The notes under the pieces are model-generated. The model had not been told where the DNA came from. It saw only the letters and a list, made by a program, of their open reading frames with translations, and did no database searches. This document shows positions 9,351 to 20,000 of a stretch of DNA of 42,214 nt, one piece after another (within the stretch, counting starts at the first letter, position 1; each line of letters opens with the position of its first letter). Origin of the DNA: an uncultured Saprospiraceae bacterium (GTDB lineage Bacteria > Bacteroidota > Bacteroidia > Chitinophagales > Saprospiraceae); assembly GCA_938007965.1 (NCBI GenBank), contig CALLMH010000022.1:1-42214 (forward strand). Reading direction: 5' to 3'. A program made the position numbers and the translations under genes.

Positions 9351-10565
9351 ATGAGCGACAACTGGCAAGTAGGTAGACAAAAGAAGAAGGGAATACGAAA
9401 AGGGATAGAAAATGCTATACTCGTAAGTGTGATATTGGATGGACAGAAAGCCGAAGAAGCTCAAGAGCACCTTGATGAATTAGAGTTCTTAGCAATGACA
9501 GCTGGAGCGAACACTGTAAAGCAGTTTACTCAAAAACTAAAACACCCGAATGCGCGAACTTTTGTAGGATCAGGTAAATTGGAAGAGATCCGATTATATA
9601 TCGAAGAACATGATGATATCGTCATGGTCATATTCGATGATGACCTCTCTGGAAAACAAACAAGTATACTAGAAGAAGAACTGAAAGTTAAGATCATAGA
9701 CAGGAGTACGCTGATCCTCGATATATTTGCCAGTAGAGCGCAGACTGCTCAGGCGCGTACACAGGTAGAGCTGGCACAAATGAAATATCTACTTCCGAGG
9801 TTAAGAGGACTATGGAGTCACTTAGAAAGACAAAGAGGAGGTATAGGAATGAGAGGTCCTGGTGAGATGGAAATAGAGACAGATAGACGGATCGTATGGG
9901 ATAAGATAGCATTACTCAAAGCGAGACTAGAGAAGATAGACAGACAGGCAGTAACTCAACGAAAAAACAGGGGTGATATGATCAGAGTCGCTCTCGTAGG
10001 ATACACAAATGCAGGAAAGTCTACTTTGATGAACCTATTGAGTAAATCTGACGTATTTGCCGAGAATAAATTGTTTGCAACATTAGACACTACGGTAAGG
10101 AAGGTTGTCATCGACCGGATGCCCTTCTTAATGTCGGATACGGTAGGATTTATCAGAAAACTACCGCATCACTTGGTCGAAAGCTTCAAGTCTACACTGG
10201 ACGAAACGAGAGAGAGTGATATACTGATCCATGTAGTAGATGTCTCACACCCACAATTCGAAGATCAACTCAAAACGGTAAATAAGACACTCGAAGATCT
10301 AGAAGTAGGAGATAAGAAATCCTTGATAGTATTCAATAAGATAGATCTGTATAGAGAAAGATACTTCGATGATCTACTAGATGAAGATGTAAAGGTGGAT
10401 ATCTTAGCGGATCTCAAGCAGAACCTGAAGAATAATTATGAACATGATAATATATTCATCTCTGCAAAAGACGGCGAAAACATACCAGAACTCAAAGCAA
10501 AAATCAAGGAGATGGTAGAGGAGATGTATAATGTCAGATACCCCTATAAATCAAAATTTTTCTAA
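9351..10565 (+). CDS. hflX: GTPase HflX, ribosome-associated
   Basis: HflX binds the large ribosomal subunit and can split stalled or stressed 70S ribosomes. The 404-aa protein has the N-terminal HflX domain (TVKQFTQKLKHPNARTFVGS then GKLEEI), the glycine-rich linker RQRGGIGMRGPGE, and the G domain: G1 GYTNAGKST near 216-224, G3 DTVGFIRKLP and G4 NKID. A short C-terminal extension follows. The start MSDNWQVGRQ is the first ATG. A 93-bp gap separates it from DUF2851 on the same strand, so they may be co-transcribed. Confidence 0.96.
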   Translation: MSDNWQVGRQKKKGIRKGIENAILVSVILDGQKAEEAQEHLDELEFLAMTAGANTVKQFTQKLKHPNARTFVGSGKLEEIRLYIEEHDDIVMVIFDDDLSGKQTSILEEELKVKIIDRSTLILDIFASRAQTAQARTQVELAQMKYLLPRLRGLWSHLERQRGGIGMRGPGEMEIETDRRIVWDKIALLKARLEKIDRQAVTQRKNRGDMIRVALVGYTNAGKSTLMNLLSKSDVFAENKLFATLDTTVRKVVIDRMPFLMSDTVGFIRKLPHHLVESFKSTLDETRESDILIHVVDVSHPQFEDQLKTVNKTLEDLEVGDKKSLIVFNKIDLYRERYFDDLLDEDVKVDILADLKQNLKNNYEHDNIFISAKDGENIPELKAKIKEMVEEMYNVRYPYKSKFF

Positions 10566-10658
10566 AAAGAAATAATCAAAGATTGAAATTCTCTTTTGAG
10601 AGGTCTAATAACATAAACGAATTCACTATATTGGATCGATCAAACCAATAATGAATCC

Positions 10659-11951
10659 GTGCTTACACCAATAATCAAAGAAGACCTGCTGTATTACCTG
10701 TGGAAGACGAAGTCGTTCGATATGTTAGATCTAATGACAGAAGATGGGCAACCAATAGAGATTATCGAATTTGGAAATCAGAATTACGATGCAGGTCCTG
10801 ATTTTAGTAACGGAAAAGTGAAAATAGGAGACACCATATGGGCAGGAAATATAGAAATGCACGTATACTCTAGTGACTGGGAAAGGCATAATCACGACTT
10901 AGACAAGGCATATGACAATGTGATCCTCCATGTGGTCTATGAACACGATAGAGAAGTCCATACGACTACGGAACAATTCATCCCTTGTCTAGAGATGAAA
11001 AAAAGAATCCCACAGCGCATAAAACAAAATTATGCAAAGTTGATATCCAATAATAATTGGATACCATGCGAAAATCAACTGCCAAGTGTAGCTGAGCATA
11101 CAGTCACATTTTGGTTGCAGAGATTGGTTGCAGAACGTCTCGAATCAAAAACGAAATATCTCAAAACAATACTAGATCAAACCAATACAGATTGGGAAGA
11201 GACACTGTACATCTGCCTTATGCGGTATATGGGCGCTCGGGTCAATATGGAACCATTCGAATCATTGGCGAAGAACTTACCACTATCTATTATACATAAG
11301 AACAAGGATGATCTACATAAAATAGAGGCCTTATTGTACGGACAAGCGGGTATGCTCGTAGCGAATCATGAAGGAGATACATACCACGATAGTCTGAAGT
11401 CTGAGTATAAATTTTTAGCAAAAAAATATGCTTTGAATCATATACCTATAGTATCGTGGAAGTTTGCTAGAATGAGACCTGCAGGATTCCCCACAGTACG
11501 GATAGCACAATTGGCCCAGATACTTTATAATTCAGAACATTTATTTTCTCAGATTATTACCGCGAAGAATACTAAAGAGGTCATGGATCTTTTTCGAGCG
11601 ACCCCTTCAGAATATTGGGAAGATCATTATAGGTTTGGAACCGACTCTATCTACAAAGAAAAATCAGTAGGACAAGGCTTCATCGAACTTATCATAATCA
11701 ATGTGGTGAGTCCTATCTTATTCCTATATGGAAAGTCGATCGGAGACGAACAATACTGTGATAGGGCGATAGAGCACTTAGAAACCATCAAGTCAGAAAA
11801 AAATAAAGTGGTTACTAATTATAAAAAATTGGGCGTAAAAGTAAACTCTGCGGCCGATTCTCAAGGACTGCTACAACTGAAGAAGGTGTATTGTGATCAG
11901 AAGTTGTGCCTATCTTGTAGTATCGGCAATAAGCTGATCGGCAAGCATTAG
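10659..11951 (+). CDS. DUF2851 family protein
   Basis: A 430-aa cytoplasmic protein of unknown function. It carries the family's hallmark stretch at about 35-90 (NYDAGPDFSNGKVKIGD, IWAGNIEMHVYSSDWERH, VILHVVYEHDREV) and ends with a Cys cluster, YCDQKLCLSCSIG. The conserved His/Asp pattern suggests a nuclease-like or metal-binding core, but that is inference. The start is taken as GTG at 10659, which gives the usual short N-terminus before EDLLYYLWK; the nearby ATG at 10651 is in another frame and stops after seven codons. Its TAG overlaps the convergent yifB stop. Confidence 0.9.
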   Translation: MLTPIIKEDLLYYLWKTKSFDMLDLMTEDGQPIEIIEFGNQNYDAGPDFSNGKVKIGDTIWAGNIEMHVYSSDWERHNHDLDKAYDNVILHVVYEHDREVHTTTEQFIPCLEMKKRIPQRIKQNYAKLISNNNWIPCENQLPSVAEHTVTFWLQRLVAERLESKTKYLKTILDQTNTDWEETLYICLMRYMGARVNMEPFESLAKNLPLSIIHKNKDDLHKIEALLYGQAGMLVANHEGDTYHDSLKSEYKFLAKKYALNHIPIVSWKFARMRPAGFPTVRIAQLAQILYNSEHLFSQIITAKNTKEVMDLFRATPSEYWEDHYRFGTDSIYKEKSVGQGFIELIIINVVSPILFLYGKSIGDEQYCDRAIEHLETIKSEKNKVVTNYKKLGVKVNSAADSQGLLQLKKVYCDQKLCLSCSIGNKLIGKH

Positions 11952-13504
11952 CCTGCCCATCCCTCTCGATCTAGACTTCTATACTGGATGGCTTCTGCAA
12001 GATGCTCAATCTTGATATCGTCTGATCCACCGAGGTCTGCGCAAGTACGAGCTACTTTTAGGATACGGTCATATGCTCTAGCCGATAGTTGGAGCTTCTC
12101 CATTGCGGTTTTGAGGAGCACAGATCCAGGTTTTGATAGTTCACACACTTCTCTTACCATCCTACTCGGCATGAGTGCATTACTATTGATATCAGCATAT
12201 TTTTCGAATCGTTTATTTTGTATTTCTCGAGCTTTGACTACTCGCTCTGTTACTTTTTCACTGGTTTCACTTTTGAATTCTGAACTGGCCAATTCGTCAT
12301 ACGATACTGGTGTCACCTCTACATGTAGATCTATCCTATCGAGTAATGGCCCAGAGATCTTGGTGAGGTACTTCTTTACCACGCCTGGTCCACATACACA
12401 GTCTTTGTCTGGATGATTATAGAATCCGCAAGGACAAGGATTCATACTAGCTACAAGCATAAAACTGGCAGGATAGTCTACAGACACTCTTGCTCTGGAG
12501 ATGGTGACTTTTCTTTCTTCCATTGGTTGTCTGAGCACTTCCAGTACAGATCGTTTGAATTCTGGGAGTTCGTCCAAAAACAAAACGCCATTGTGCGCTA
12601 GCGATATCTCTCCAGGATTCGGATTAGATCCACCACCTACTAAAGCTACATCACTGATCGTATGGTGAGGAGATCGAAACGGCCTAGAAGAGACGAGTGC
12701 CGAATTAGATGGCAAAACGCCCGCGACAGAATGGATTTTAGTGGTATCCAGTGCTTCAAAAAGATTGAGCGGAGGCAAGATAGTAGGCAATCTTCTAGCA
12801 AGCATGGTCTTTCCTGCGCCTGGAGGACCGATCAGGATCACATTATGACCTCCTGCAGCTGCTATTTCTAATGCTCTCTTTATATTTTCTTGACCTTTTA
12901 CATCACTGAAGTCGACTGTATATTTTATCTCATTGTCGTCGAATTCTTCTCTAGTATCATATTCTATAGGTTTCAGATCACTGACCCCTTCGAAGAAGTC
13001 TACCGCTTCTCTTAAGTTTTCTATTCCGTATACTTCTAGATCATTGACGATGGCAGCTTCTCTTGCATTTTGCTTTGGCAATATGAATCCTTTAAATTTT
13101 TCTTTTCGAGCTTGTATCGCGATTGAAAGTGCCCCTTTTATTGGTCTAAGGCTCCCATCGAGTGCCAACTCTCCCATGATTACGTACTTATCGAGATCAG
13201 GAGCTGTGATTTGTTTGGTAGCTGCTAGAGATGCTAAGGCTAAGGGTAAGTCGTATGCAGAGCCTTGTTTTTTGATATCTGCGGGAGCGAGATTGACGAT
13301 TAGCTTTAGTCGCATTACTTTGTAACCGATATTTTTGGTAGCTGCCTCGATACGGCTAAATCCCTCTCTCACCGCACTATCTGGCAGGCCCACCATGGTG
13401 TAATATGAACTTCCTTGTGGGACAGTACCCCCTGCATTGACCTCTACGGTAATCGTTCTAGCTTCTACACCTTGGACTGCGCTGGCATTCGTCGTTACTA
13501 ACAT
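11948..13504 (-). CDS. YifB/ComM-family Mg-chelatase-like AAA+ ATPase
   Basis: A 518-aa protein. The N-terminal ~190 residues are a ribosomal-S5-like ChlI domain; the AAA+ core carries Walker A GPPGAGKTMLARR near 225-237, Walker B LFLDELPEF, and a cysteine cluster CPCGFYNHPDKDCVC typical of the family. A C-terminal Mg-chelatase lid follows. ComM relatives are helicases that extend branch migration during natural transformation, so this may act in DNA uptake or recombination. The name is not unique, so I leave the symbol blank. It converges on DUF2851 with overlapping stop codons. Confidence 0.95.
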   Translation of the reverse strand: MLVTTNASAVQGVEARTITVEVNAGGTVPQGSSYYTMVGLPDSAVREGFSRIEAATKNIGYKVMRLKLIVNLAPADIKKQGSAYDLPLALASLAATKQITAPDLDKYVIMGELALDGSLRPIKGALSIAIQARKEKFKGFILPKQNAREAAIVNDLEVYGIENLREAVDFFEGVSDLKPIEYDTREEFDDNEIKYTVDFSDVKGQENIKRALEIAAAGGHNVILIGPPGAGKTMLARRLPTILPPLNLFEALDTTKIHSVAGVLPSNSALVSSRPFRSPHHTISDVALVGGGSNPNPGEISLAHNGVLFLDELPEFKRSVLEVLRQPMEERKVTISRARVSVDYPASFMLVASMNPCPCGFYNHPDKDCVCGPGVVKKYLTKISGPLLDRIDLHVEVTPVSYDELASSEFKSETSEKVTERVVKAREIQNKRFEKYADINSNALMPSRMVREVCELSKPGSVLLKTAMEKLQLSARAYDRILKVARTCADLGGSDDIKIEHLAEAIQYRSLDREGWAG

Positions 13505-13918
13505 TTATGAGATTTGACGTTAGAAAAATGATCTTTTTACTTAAACCCTAATTTATCTATTTTTTTTCAATATCTGTGAGATTCTTGGTAAAGACTAAAG
13601 ATTTGATCGTGTATCATAAGGATATTGGGCATATTGATATGCTGGCTTAAGTGCATAGTCAGCATAGAAATCCAGTATTTTAAGTTGCTCACAATTCATA
13701 TATCTATCCACGGTAATTAGACTTTTAGTGCTTGTCGGCTATGACCAAAAAATTCAGTCGGAAGATAATCGTGAAGTCTATTTTGCAATATTATTCTAGT
13801 ACTCAAACTTCAGCCAAATTTCGTCAAGTAAATTACCTTATTCGTTTTGGGCTAATTAGATGTGAACCAACTTTTCTATATTAGCGTTGATTTTTATAAG
13901 AAAACATAATAAACAGAA
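13505..13918. other. 414-bp divergent intergenic region
   Basis: The spacer lies between the divergent yifB-like gene and nadA and should contain both promoters. I see a short 6-bp inverted repeat (ATGCTG/CAGCAT, about 13637-13666) and no convincing ORF, terminator or clean TAnnTTTG with a -33 partner. Confidence 0.55.
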
Positions 13919-14935
13919 ATGAGCAACGCAGCATTAGCCACGGCAACTGAAAATCTGAATCGTAAAGGATATCTTGATTTAGAAATAGATCCAACTCTTG
14001 ATCTTGTAGCGGAAATAGAGAAATTAAAAAAAGAGAAAAACGCCATTATTTTAGCCCATTACTATCAAGAATCTGAGATTCAAGATGTAGCGGATTATAT
14101 CGGTGATAGTCTAGGATTATCTCAGAAGGCAGTCAGTACAGATGCGGAAGTGATCGTATTCGCTGGAGTACACTTCATGGCAGAAACAGCCAAGATGCTG
14201 AATCCTCAGAAAAAGGTTCTCCTCCCCGATCTCAAAGCAGGATGTTCGCTTGCAGATAGTTGTCCACCTCATTTATTCAAAAAATTTAAGGAGAAGTATC
14301 CTGATCATGTGGTAGTAAGTTATATAAACTGTACCGCAGAGCTCAAGACACTCACGGATGTATGTTGTACTTCTTCTAATGCGCAAGTAATCATTGAGAG
14401 CATACCGAAGGACAAAGGGATCATCTTCGCTCCCGATAAAAATCTTGGGGCATGGTTACAAAAAAAGACAGGACGTGACCTCGTATTATGGAATGGAGCG
14501 TGTATGGTACATGAGATTTTTTCTAATGAGAAAATAACGAAACTACAACTGGCCAATCCTGATGCTAAGTTCATCGCGCATCCTGAGTGTGAAGAGCACA
14601 TATTGGACAAGGCTGACTTTATCGGGAGTACGAGTCAGATGCTAAACTTCACAAAAGTAGATAGTGCACAGAAATTTATCGTAGCTACAGAATCAGGCAT
14701 CCTACATCAGATGGAGCTTGCTAGTCCTGATAAGGTATTCATCCCTGCACCGCCGAATAATACCTGTGCATGCAACGACTGCCCGCACATGAAGCGTAAC
14801 ACGATGGAGAAGCTCTACCTTTCTATGAAGTATGAGTTACCAGAAGTAATCTTAGAAGATTGGGTAATAAAGAAAGGAGTAGCAAGTATAGATAGAATGC
14901 TAGAAGTCAGTGCTAAGGCTGGATTCAAGATGTAG
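13919..14935 (+). CDS. nadA: quinolinate synthase NadA
   Basis: Condenses iminoaspartate with dihydroxyacetone phosphate to quinolinate in de novo NAD synthesis. The 338-aa protein begins its core with ILAHYYQ near 45-50 and repeats this three-domain pattern. The 4Fe-4S ligands are likely C109 (AGCSLADSC), C195 (WNGAC) and C288 (CACNDCPHM), with spacing like that in characterised enzymes. The motif HPECEEH lies between. nadB and nadC are not adjacent; the window's cysteine desulfurase could feed its cluster. A single-gene unit is likely, with a terminator 27 bp downstream. Confidence 0.97.
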   Translation: MSNAALATATENLNRKGYLDLEIDPTLDLVAEIEKLKKEKNAIILAHYYQESEIQDVADYIGDSLGLSQKAVSTDAEVIVFAGVHFMAETAKMLNPQKKVLLPDLKAGCSLADSCPPHLFKKFKEKYPDHVVVSYINCTAELKTLTDVCCTSSNAQVIIESIPKDKGIIFAPDKNLGAWLQKKTGRDLVLWNGACMVHEIFSNEKITKLQLANPDAKFIAHPECEEHILDKADFIGSTSQMLNFTKVDSAQKFIVATESGILHQMELASPDKVFIPAPPNNTCACNDCPHMKRNTMEKLYLSMKYELPEVILEDWVIKKGVASIDRMLEVSAKAGFKM

Positions 14936-14961
14936 ACTTTCTTGATTATAAAGATATTCAT

Positions 14962-14995
14962 AATGCCTTTCGCTTAACTGTGAAGGGCATTTTTA
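14962..14995 (+). terminator. intrinsic terminator after nadA
   Basis: A 10-bp stem (AATGCCTTTC with GAAGGGCATT, one G-T pair) around a 10-nt loop is followed by TTTTATTTTA. Confidence 0.85.
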
Positions 14996-15030
14996 TTTTA
15001 GAGTGTATAGCTTGCGATTTCAGAGATACC

Positions 15031-15067
15031 TAAAAAGCCCTTCGAAATGAATCGAAGGGCTCGGTTT
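15031..15067 (-). terminator. intrinsic terminator for the POT transporter, probably bidirectional
   Basis: A perfect 10-bp stem (AGCCCTTCGA with TCGAAGGGCT) around AATGAA. Read on the minus strand it is followed at once by TTTTT, fitting the end of the POT gene 49 bp upstream. Read on the plus strand it is followed by CGGTTTTT and could back up the nadA terminator. Confidence 0.85.
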
Positions 15068-15115
15068 TTCATACTGTTTTGAGAAGTATGAATGTTTTAT
15101 TATATCGTGTCGATA

Positions 15116-16873
15116 TTAATCTATGCCGTGCATCATTTTTTTCAATTTACCTTTTAATATGAAAAGAATAACAGCTGCACTTGCAGGTACTACTGCAAAG
15201 ATCATAAAGAAGTATGACATACCTTTTTCTTCTAAGATAGGATCAATGAAACTACCCGTCATACCTGCTGCCCAATTGGCCAAGAAATTTGACAAGAAGA
15301 AAACACCGAACATAATACCTATTAATCTCACGGGGGCTAATTTACTTACATAAGATAGACCAACAGGAGATAAACACAGCTCTCCGAGCGTGTGTAACAA
15401 ATAAGCTAGGATCAACCAAATCATACTTACAGATGCTGATTCAGCTCCAAGAGGAATACTCAAACTACCAAATGCTAGCACTGCAAAACCAGCGGCTACT
15501 AATATCAAACCCATTGCAAATTTTATAGGTCCGGATCTTACTATTCCAGTATTCCAGAATTTAGAGAATAATGGTGCGAAAGTAATAATGAAAAATGAAT
15601 TTAATATTCCAAACCAAGAAGCGGCTACTTCAGTAGAATCAGAAGAAAATTCTTTGATGAGCATCCATATAACGATGGCCCAAATAGCTGCAAATGCGAC
15701 TGATAGTACGATGTTAGATGTTGATATTTTATCATATGTGACGCCGACCAGTTTAGCTAGTACCCAAGTAATTACGGCGACAGGGACCACAGTTAGTACC
15801 GTATTTACTATTTTGAAGATCATCGCTCCAGAACCCACCAAATTTCTTTCTGTATAGTCACCAGCAAAAATCGTCATACTACCACCAGCTTGCTCGAAAG
15901 CCCACCAGAAAAACACAGTAAATAATGTAAATATAGTAATAACCCAAACTCGATCTTTTTCTACGCTAGTAAGGGTTGGATCTGTTACTATGAACCCAAT
16001 AATGCCAATAAATGCCGCGATTATTGCAGATGGCATTACAGCAGTATTTATGGTTTTAAGAAGTGAATCAGTCTCTATCAGTGGGTTGATAAAGTATATG
16101 ACAGCGGCTATTACTGCAGCAATTCCGATCCAAGTGAACATTCTTCCATTTCCTTCTTTCGTAGGTATTATGTTTTCAATAGTATCTGCGACGCCAATAT
16201 CAGCAATGCCATCATTTTCAGCCATCGTTCCTATTTTTCCAAATAGATCACCTGATAGCCAAAACTGAATCGCCCCAGCGATCATAAATATCATGGCTAG
16301 ACCAAATCCATATGACCAACCGACTTTCTCCCCAATATATCCGCATAGCATAATTCCTAGAAATGCACCTGCGTTGATACCCATGTAGAAGATCGTGTAA
16401 GCACCATCTTTTTTTTCAGGGTCGTCATATAACTTACCTACAATAGAAGAGATATTCGGTTTGAAAAGACCATTACCTATTATAAGCGCACCAAGTCCCA
16501 AATAGAAGAAAATAGGAATCTCTAATGCCATAAATAAATGACCTGCCGCCATAATAAAGGCACCAATTATAACTGAATTACGATACCCTAAGACTTTATC
16601 AGCGATAACTCCACCAAACAATGGGGTGAAGTAAACAAGACCTGTGTATAAAGCATATAACTGTAATGCGTCTGCACGTTCCCATCCATATCCACCATCT
16701 AATAGACTAGCGGTCAAAAACAACACCAAGAGGGCTCTCATTCCATAATAAGAAAAACGCTCCCACATCTCAGTAAAAAACAGTACAAAAAGACCTGATG
16801 GGTGATCCAGCACTTTACCCATCTCTTCGATAGTCTGACTGTTATTCAAGCCTTTGCTAATATTACTACTCAT
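15116..16873 (-). CDS. proton-dependent oligopeptide transporter (POT/PTR2, MFS)
   Basis: A 585-aa inner-membrane transporter importing di- and tripeptides with protons. The proton-coupling motif EMWERFSYYGMRALL (ExxERFxYY, residues ~36-50) and the PTR2 signature FYMGINAGAFLG are both present. About 14 hydrophobic segments run through the protein, with a polar loop near 210-240 (IGTMAENDGIADIGVADTIE). The first ~30 residues are polar and cytoplasmic. It stands as a single minus-strand gene with its own terminator. Substrate is inferred from the family only. Confidence 0.95.
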   Translation of the reverse strand: MSSNISKGLNNSQTIEEMGKVLDHPSGLFVLFFTEMWERFSYYGMRALLVLFLTASLLDGGYGWERADALQLYALYTGLVYFTPLFGGVIADKVLGYRNSVIIGAFIMAAGHLFMALEIPIFFYLGLGALIIGNGLFKPNISSIVGKLYDDPEKKDGAYTIFYMGINAGAFLGIMLCGYIGEKVGWSYGFGLAMIFMIAGAIQFWLSGDLFGKIGTMAENDGIADIGVADTIENIIPTKEGNGRMFTWIGIAAVIAAVIYFINPLIETDSLLKTINTAVMPSAIIAAFIGIIGFIVTDPTLTSVEKDRVWVITIFTLFTVFFWWAFEQAGGSMTIFAGDYTERNLVGSGAMIFKIVNTVLTVVPVAVITWVLAKLVGVTYDKISTSNIVLSVAFAAIWAIVIWMLIKEFSSDSTEVAASWFGILNSFFIITFAPLFSKFWNTGIVRSGPIKFAMGLILVAAGFAVLAFGSLSIPLGAESASVSMIWLILAYLLHTLGELCLSPVGLSYVSKLAPVRLIGIMFGVFFLSNFLANWAAGMTGSFIDPILEEKGMSYFFMIFAVVPASAAVILFILKGKLKKMMHGID

Positions 16874-16894
16874 AATTTTATTTTTAAATCAGTC

Positions 16895-16902
16895 CAAAAA
16901 TA
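16895..16902 (-). promoter_or_regulatory. candidate -7 element for the POT transporter
   Basis: Read on the minus strand the sequence is TATTTTTG, matching TAnnTTTG. Transcription would start near 16888, about 15 nt before the ATG. No TTG lies at the right upstream distance, so support is partial. Confidence 0.35.
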
Positions 16903-17043
16903 GATTTTTTAAGGAAGATGACTACATTTTCCTCCAATTAATATTCGGAACAAACGACAATCAGGACACAATTAATTGATAGACACATCATTATAGAGAT
17001 GTAGAAAGAAAATTAAAGCTAAGATTTTTGAGAGATGACTATT

Positions 17044-20000
17044 CTAAAAATCCATACCTATACTAAAGTGAAGCTTTGGAGACTGGGTTCTTCTCGTCTC
17101 TACTCCTGTGGCATAGTCGAATCGTAAAAAATAACCAAACAACCGCATACGCAACCCTGCACCATAGCCCATAACAAGCGGATCTCTGAAGTACCTAACC
17201 GTAAGATCAAGAACAGGTGGACTAGTAATAGTAATTGTATTGAGTGGATTGGCATCAGAGTATGGAGACGATCCATGCCAGGCAGTACCTACATCGTAGA
17301 AAAGGGTAAACTGTAAGTTTCTTAAGAAATTACTTCCACCGAAATTACCCATAAAGTACCTAAAAAGAGGCAGCCGAGCTTCAGCATTTATAAGCGCATA
17401 ACTGGTACCATTTCTAATATTGGCATCGAAGCCTCTGAGCTGAAACACATTCGTTTTGTAGGCAAAATCTTCTTCAGGTATTCCGATATTGTCTTCGAAT
17501 CCATTGTACAGAGAGTTATTAATGCCACCTAGATAGTATAGGTTCCGTTTATTGCCCAGGGACATAGCTCCAGCGGCTCTAAGTGCGACCACCGAATATC
17601 TAAATAGTGGGATATAATGCCTCGCATCGAATCCAAGGATATTCGTAAATCCATCCGAAAGATCAAATTCGAATCCATCTACTACATCGATATTAAACTC
17701 ATTGATAGCTTCTGCGTAGATTTTATATCGAGTACCATGTTTTATATTGATGGCAAAGTCGATCGTATTGTCATAAATATATTCTAGTTTGAAAATAAGC
17801 CGTTTTTCGCTAGAGACTGGATTACCAAATGTCTCTTCATTCACACTCTGAGAATAGAAATTATCAAATCTCAAAGAAGAGGTAGCTCTAAGACTACGGT
17901 ATATGGTGAATGGATACTTGAGTTGATACATACCTAAGATGGAGACCTTCTTTGCCCGCTCCGAAGGAAACGAATTTTCGTCAATGATCTCAGTCTGCGA
18001 TCTTCTATAGAGTGCATATCGCCGATCGATAAGTTTTTTCCTATTGTCGAATGTCATGAAATATTCGGACCCATTAAATGATAAAGGGTAGCGGGCGCCC
18101 GCTTCTAAAATATAATCTTCAAATATATCCTTCATGGTCCCTTTCATCAAGAAACCCATTGGATTGAGAAGCAATTCATCACTATTACCAGTGAAACTCT
18201 CTAGTCCTTCGAAGAGTACCTCATTATCTAACTTAGTCGTAAAATTATCTAATCGGAACTTGAGCTGAGAGGCCGTAACTCTAGAATATACGAACTCCGT
18301 AAGTTGGTCATCTTTTTTATCTTCTTCATCGACGATTATGGTGCTAAAGATTGATTTATTATTTTTTCTGATTTCTCCACGTTTTGTGATTGGCTCCAAT
18401 CTTTCGGGATCTTCAAATCGTGATTGGAATTTGAATCCGTCTTGCATTTCTTCTTCGAGGTTTTCAGGGGCATATGGTATGAAGACCTCATCTTTGTCCT
18501 CTACACTTCCTGCTAATTCTCGATTATTGTACCGTGTGTTGAATGTGATGACCGGTGTATCCCAATCCACATTTTCTATATACACATCATAGGAGCCATC
18601 TCTATAGTAAGTATAGGCGTGTATTTCACTTCCTGGGATTGCATGATGACGGATGATATTTCTATCTTTATTAGATACGGCATAGTAACTGGACGGATCT
18701 ACCGTAGAGACTACATACCTATTAGTAACACCATTTTCAGAACTTAGGTAGGCGACTTTATTACTGTTTATTTCATATGGGTATCTTTCGTCTATGTTTT
18801 GGGTTTTGGTGAGTCGTTTCACGCTTTGGTCATCTGCCTCAAGATCGTAAAAAAACAGATCGAATTGACCAGTAGGGAGAATGGTGTCATACTCTACTTT
18901 GAAGATGTGATCACGTTTTCTATTAGAGCTAAACAGGATACCTTCTTTACCATCGAGTTCTACAACTTCTGCATCGAGATCGTCATAGAAGTCGTCGGTT
19001 ATAGCTTTGTACTGACGATTCTGAGAATTGTAGTGATATAGATCAGAATACCCGTTGGTATTGGCAGAGATGATATATCTGAAATTGTCTCTGTAACTAA
19101 TGGAAAATACGCGCTGTATATCCGGTGGGAGTAATTGTTCGATATATTGATCAGCCTCTAAGTTGTACTTTCTGAGTTTCAAGACATCTTTGTGCTCGTA
19201 TACGATGGAGAGTTCTTTTCCATTCGGATGCCAGGCGATCAGAGGATAATTATAATCTGTGGCTTGGATCGCATTCTTATGTCCGTATTTGAATATCGTC
19301 TTTTCTTTTTGAGTTTCTAAGTCTTTGATTCTGATTTTATATTTTCCTATCTCATTGTAAGCATAAGCGAGATGTGTGCCGCTGTTTGAGAGTTTAAAAT
19401 TACTTACTGGGACATAGTCTCTGTTTTTGAGGTCGAGCATGTGTTCTTCATCCCCTTTTGAGAATTTATCTATCTCATTGTCGAAGTGCTGCTGGTAGTA
19501 ATAAGCCCATTCGTCAGCTATGGCATCGATATCATTGCTGAATACGGAGAGCAGAGCATTGTTCAAGTTTCTAGTAATCCGTGTGAGGTATAGGAGGTTG
19601 GAAATACTTGATTTACCATAGTTCTGATCTAAGTAGAACCACATAGAGTGGCCAGCGATGCGCGGGTAATCTTCCGCTAATTTTTTGAAGTCTTTGTATT
19701 TTTCATTTTGGTGTAGGATATCTCTTAATTCATCGTCTCGAAGATGGTCCCAATATACTCCACAGTAGGATATTATTCCTTCTTTATACCATTCTGGAAG
19801 ATCGAGAAGCACAGCATTTTGCACTATTTCTTGGAAGTTGTCACCGAATAGCATGGCGCTCAAGTACACTGAGGCTATACCTTCTCTTATTTGGCGTTCG
19901 AGATTATTATGATTTCCATCAAAATAAACGAACATTTTACTTCCCACGATGGTCGTAGTGCCCGCCTTGGAGGTGAATATATCTTCAGCGCCTATATTAC

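Noticed and set aside
10651-10674. ATG at 10651 as the DUF2851 start
   Set aside because: It is in a different frame and stops after seven codons; GTG at 10659 continues into the family sequence.
11988-12416. Plus-strand 142-codon ORF opposite the yifB-like gene
   Set aside because: Antisense shadow; the minus frame has Walker motifs and the cysteine cluster.
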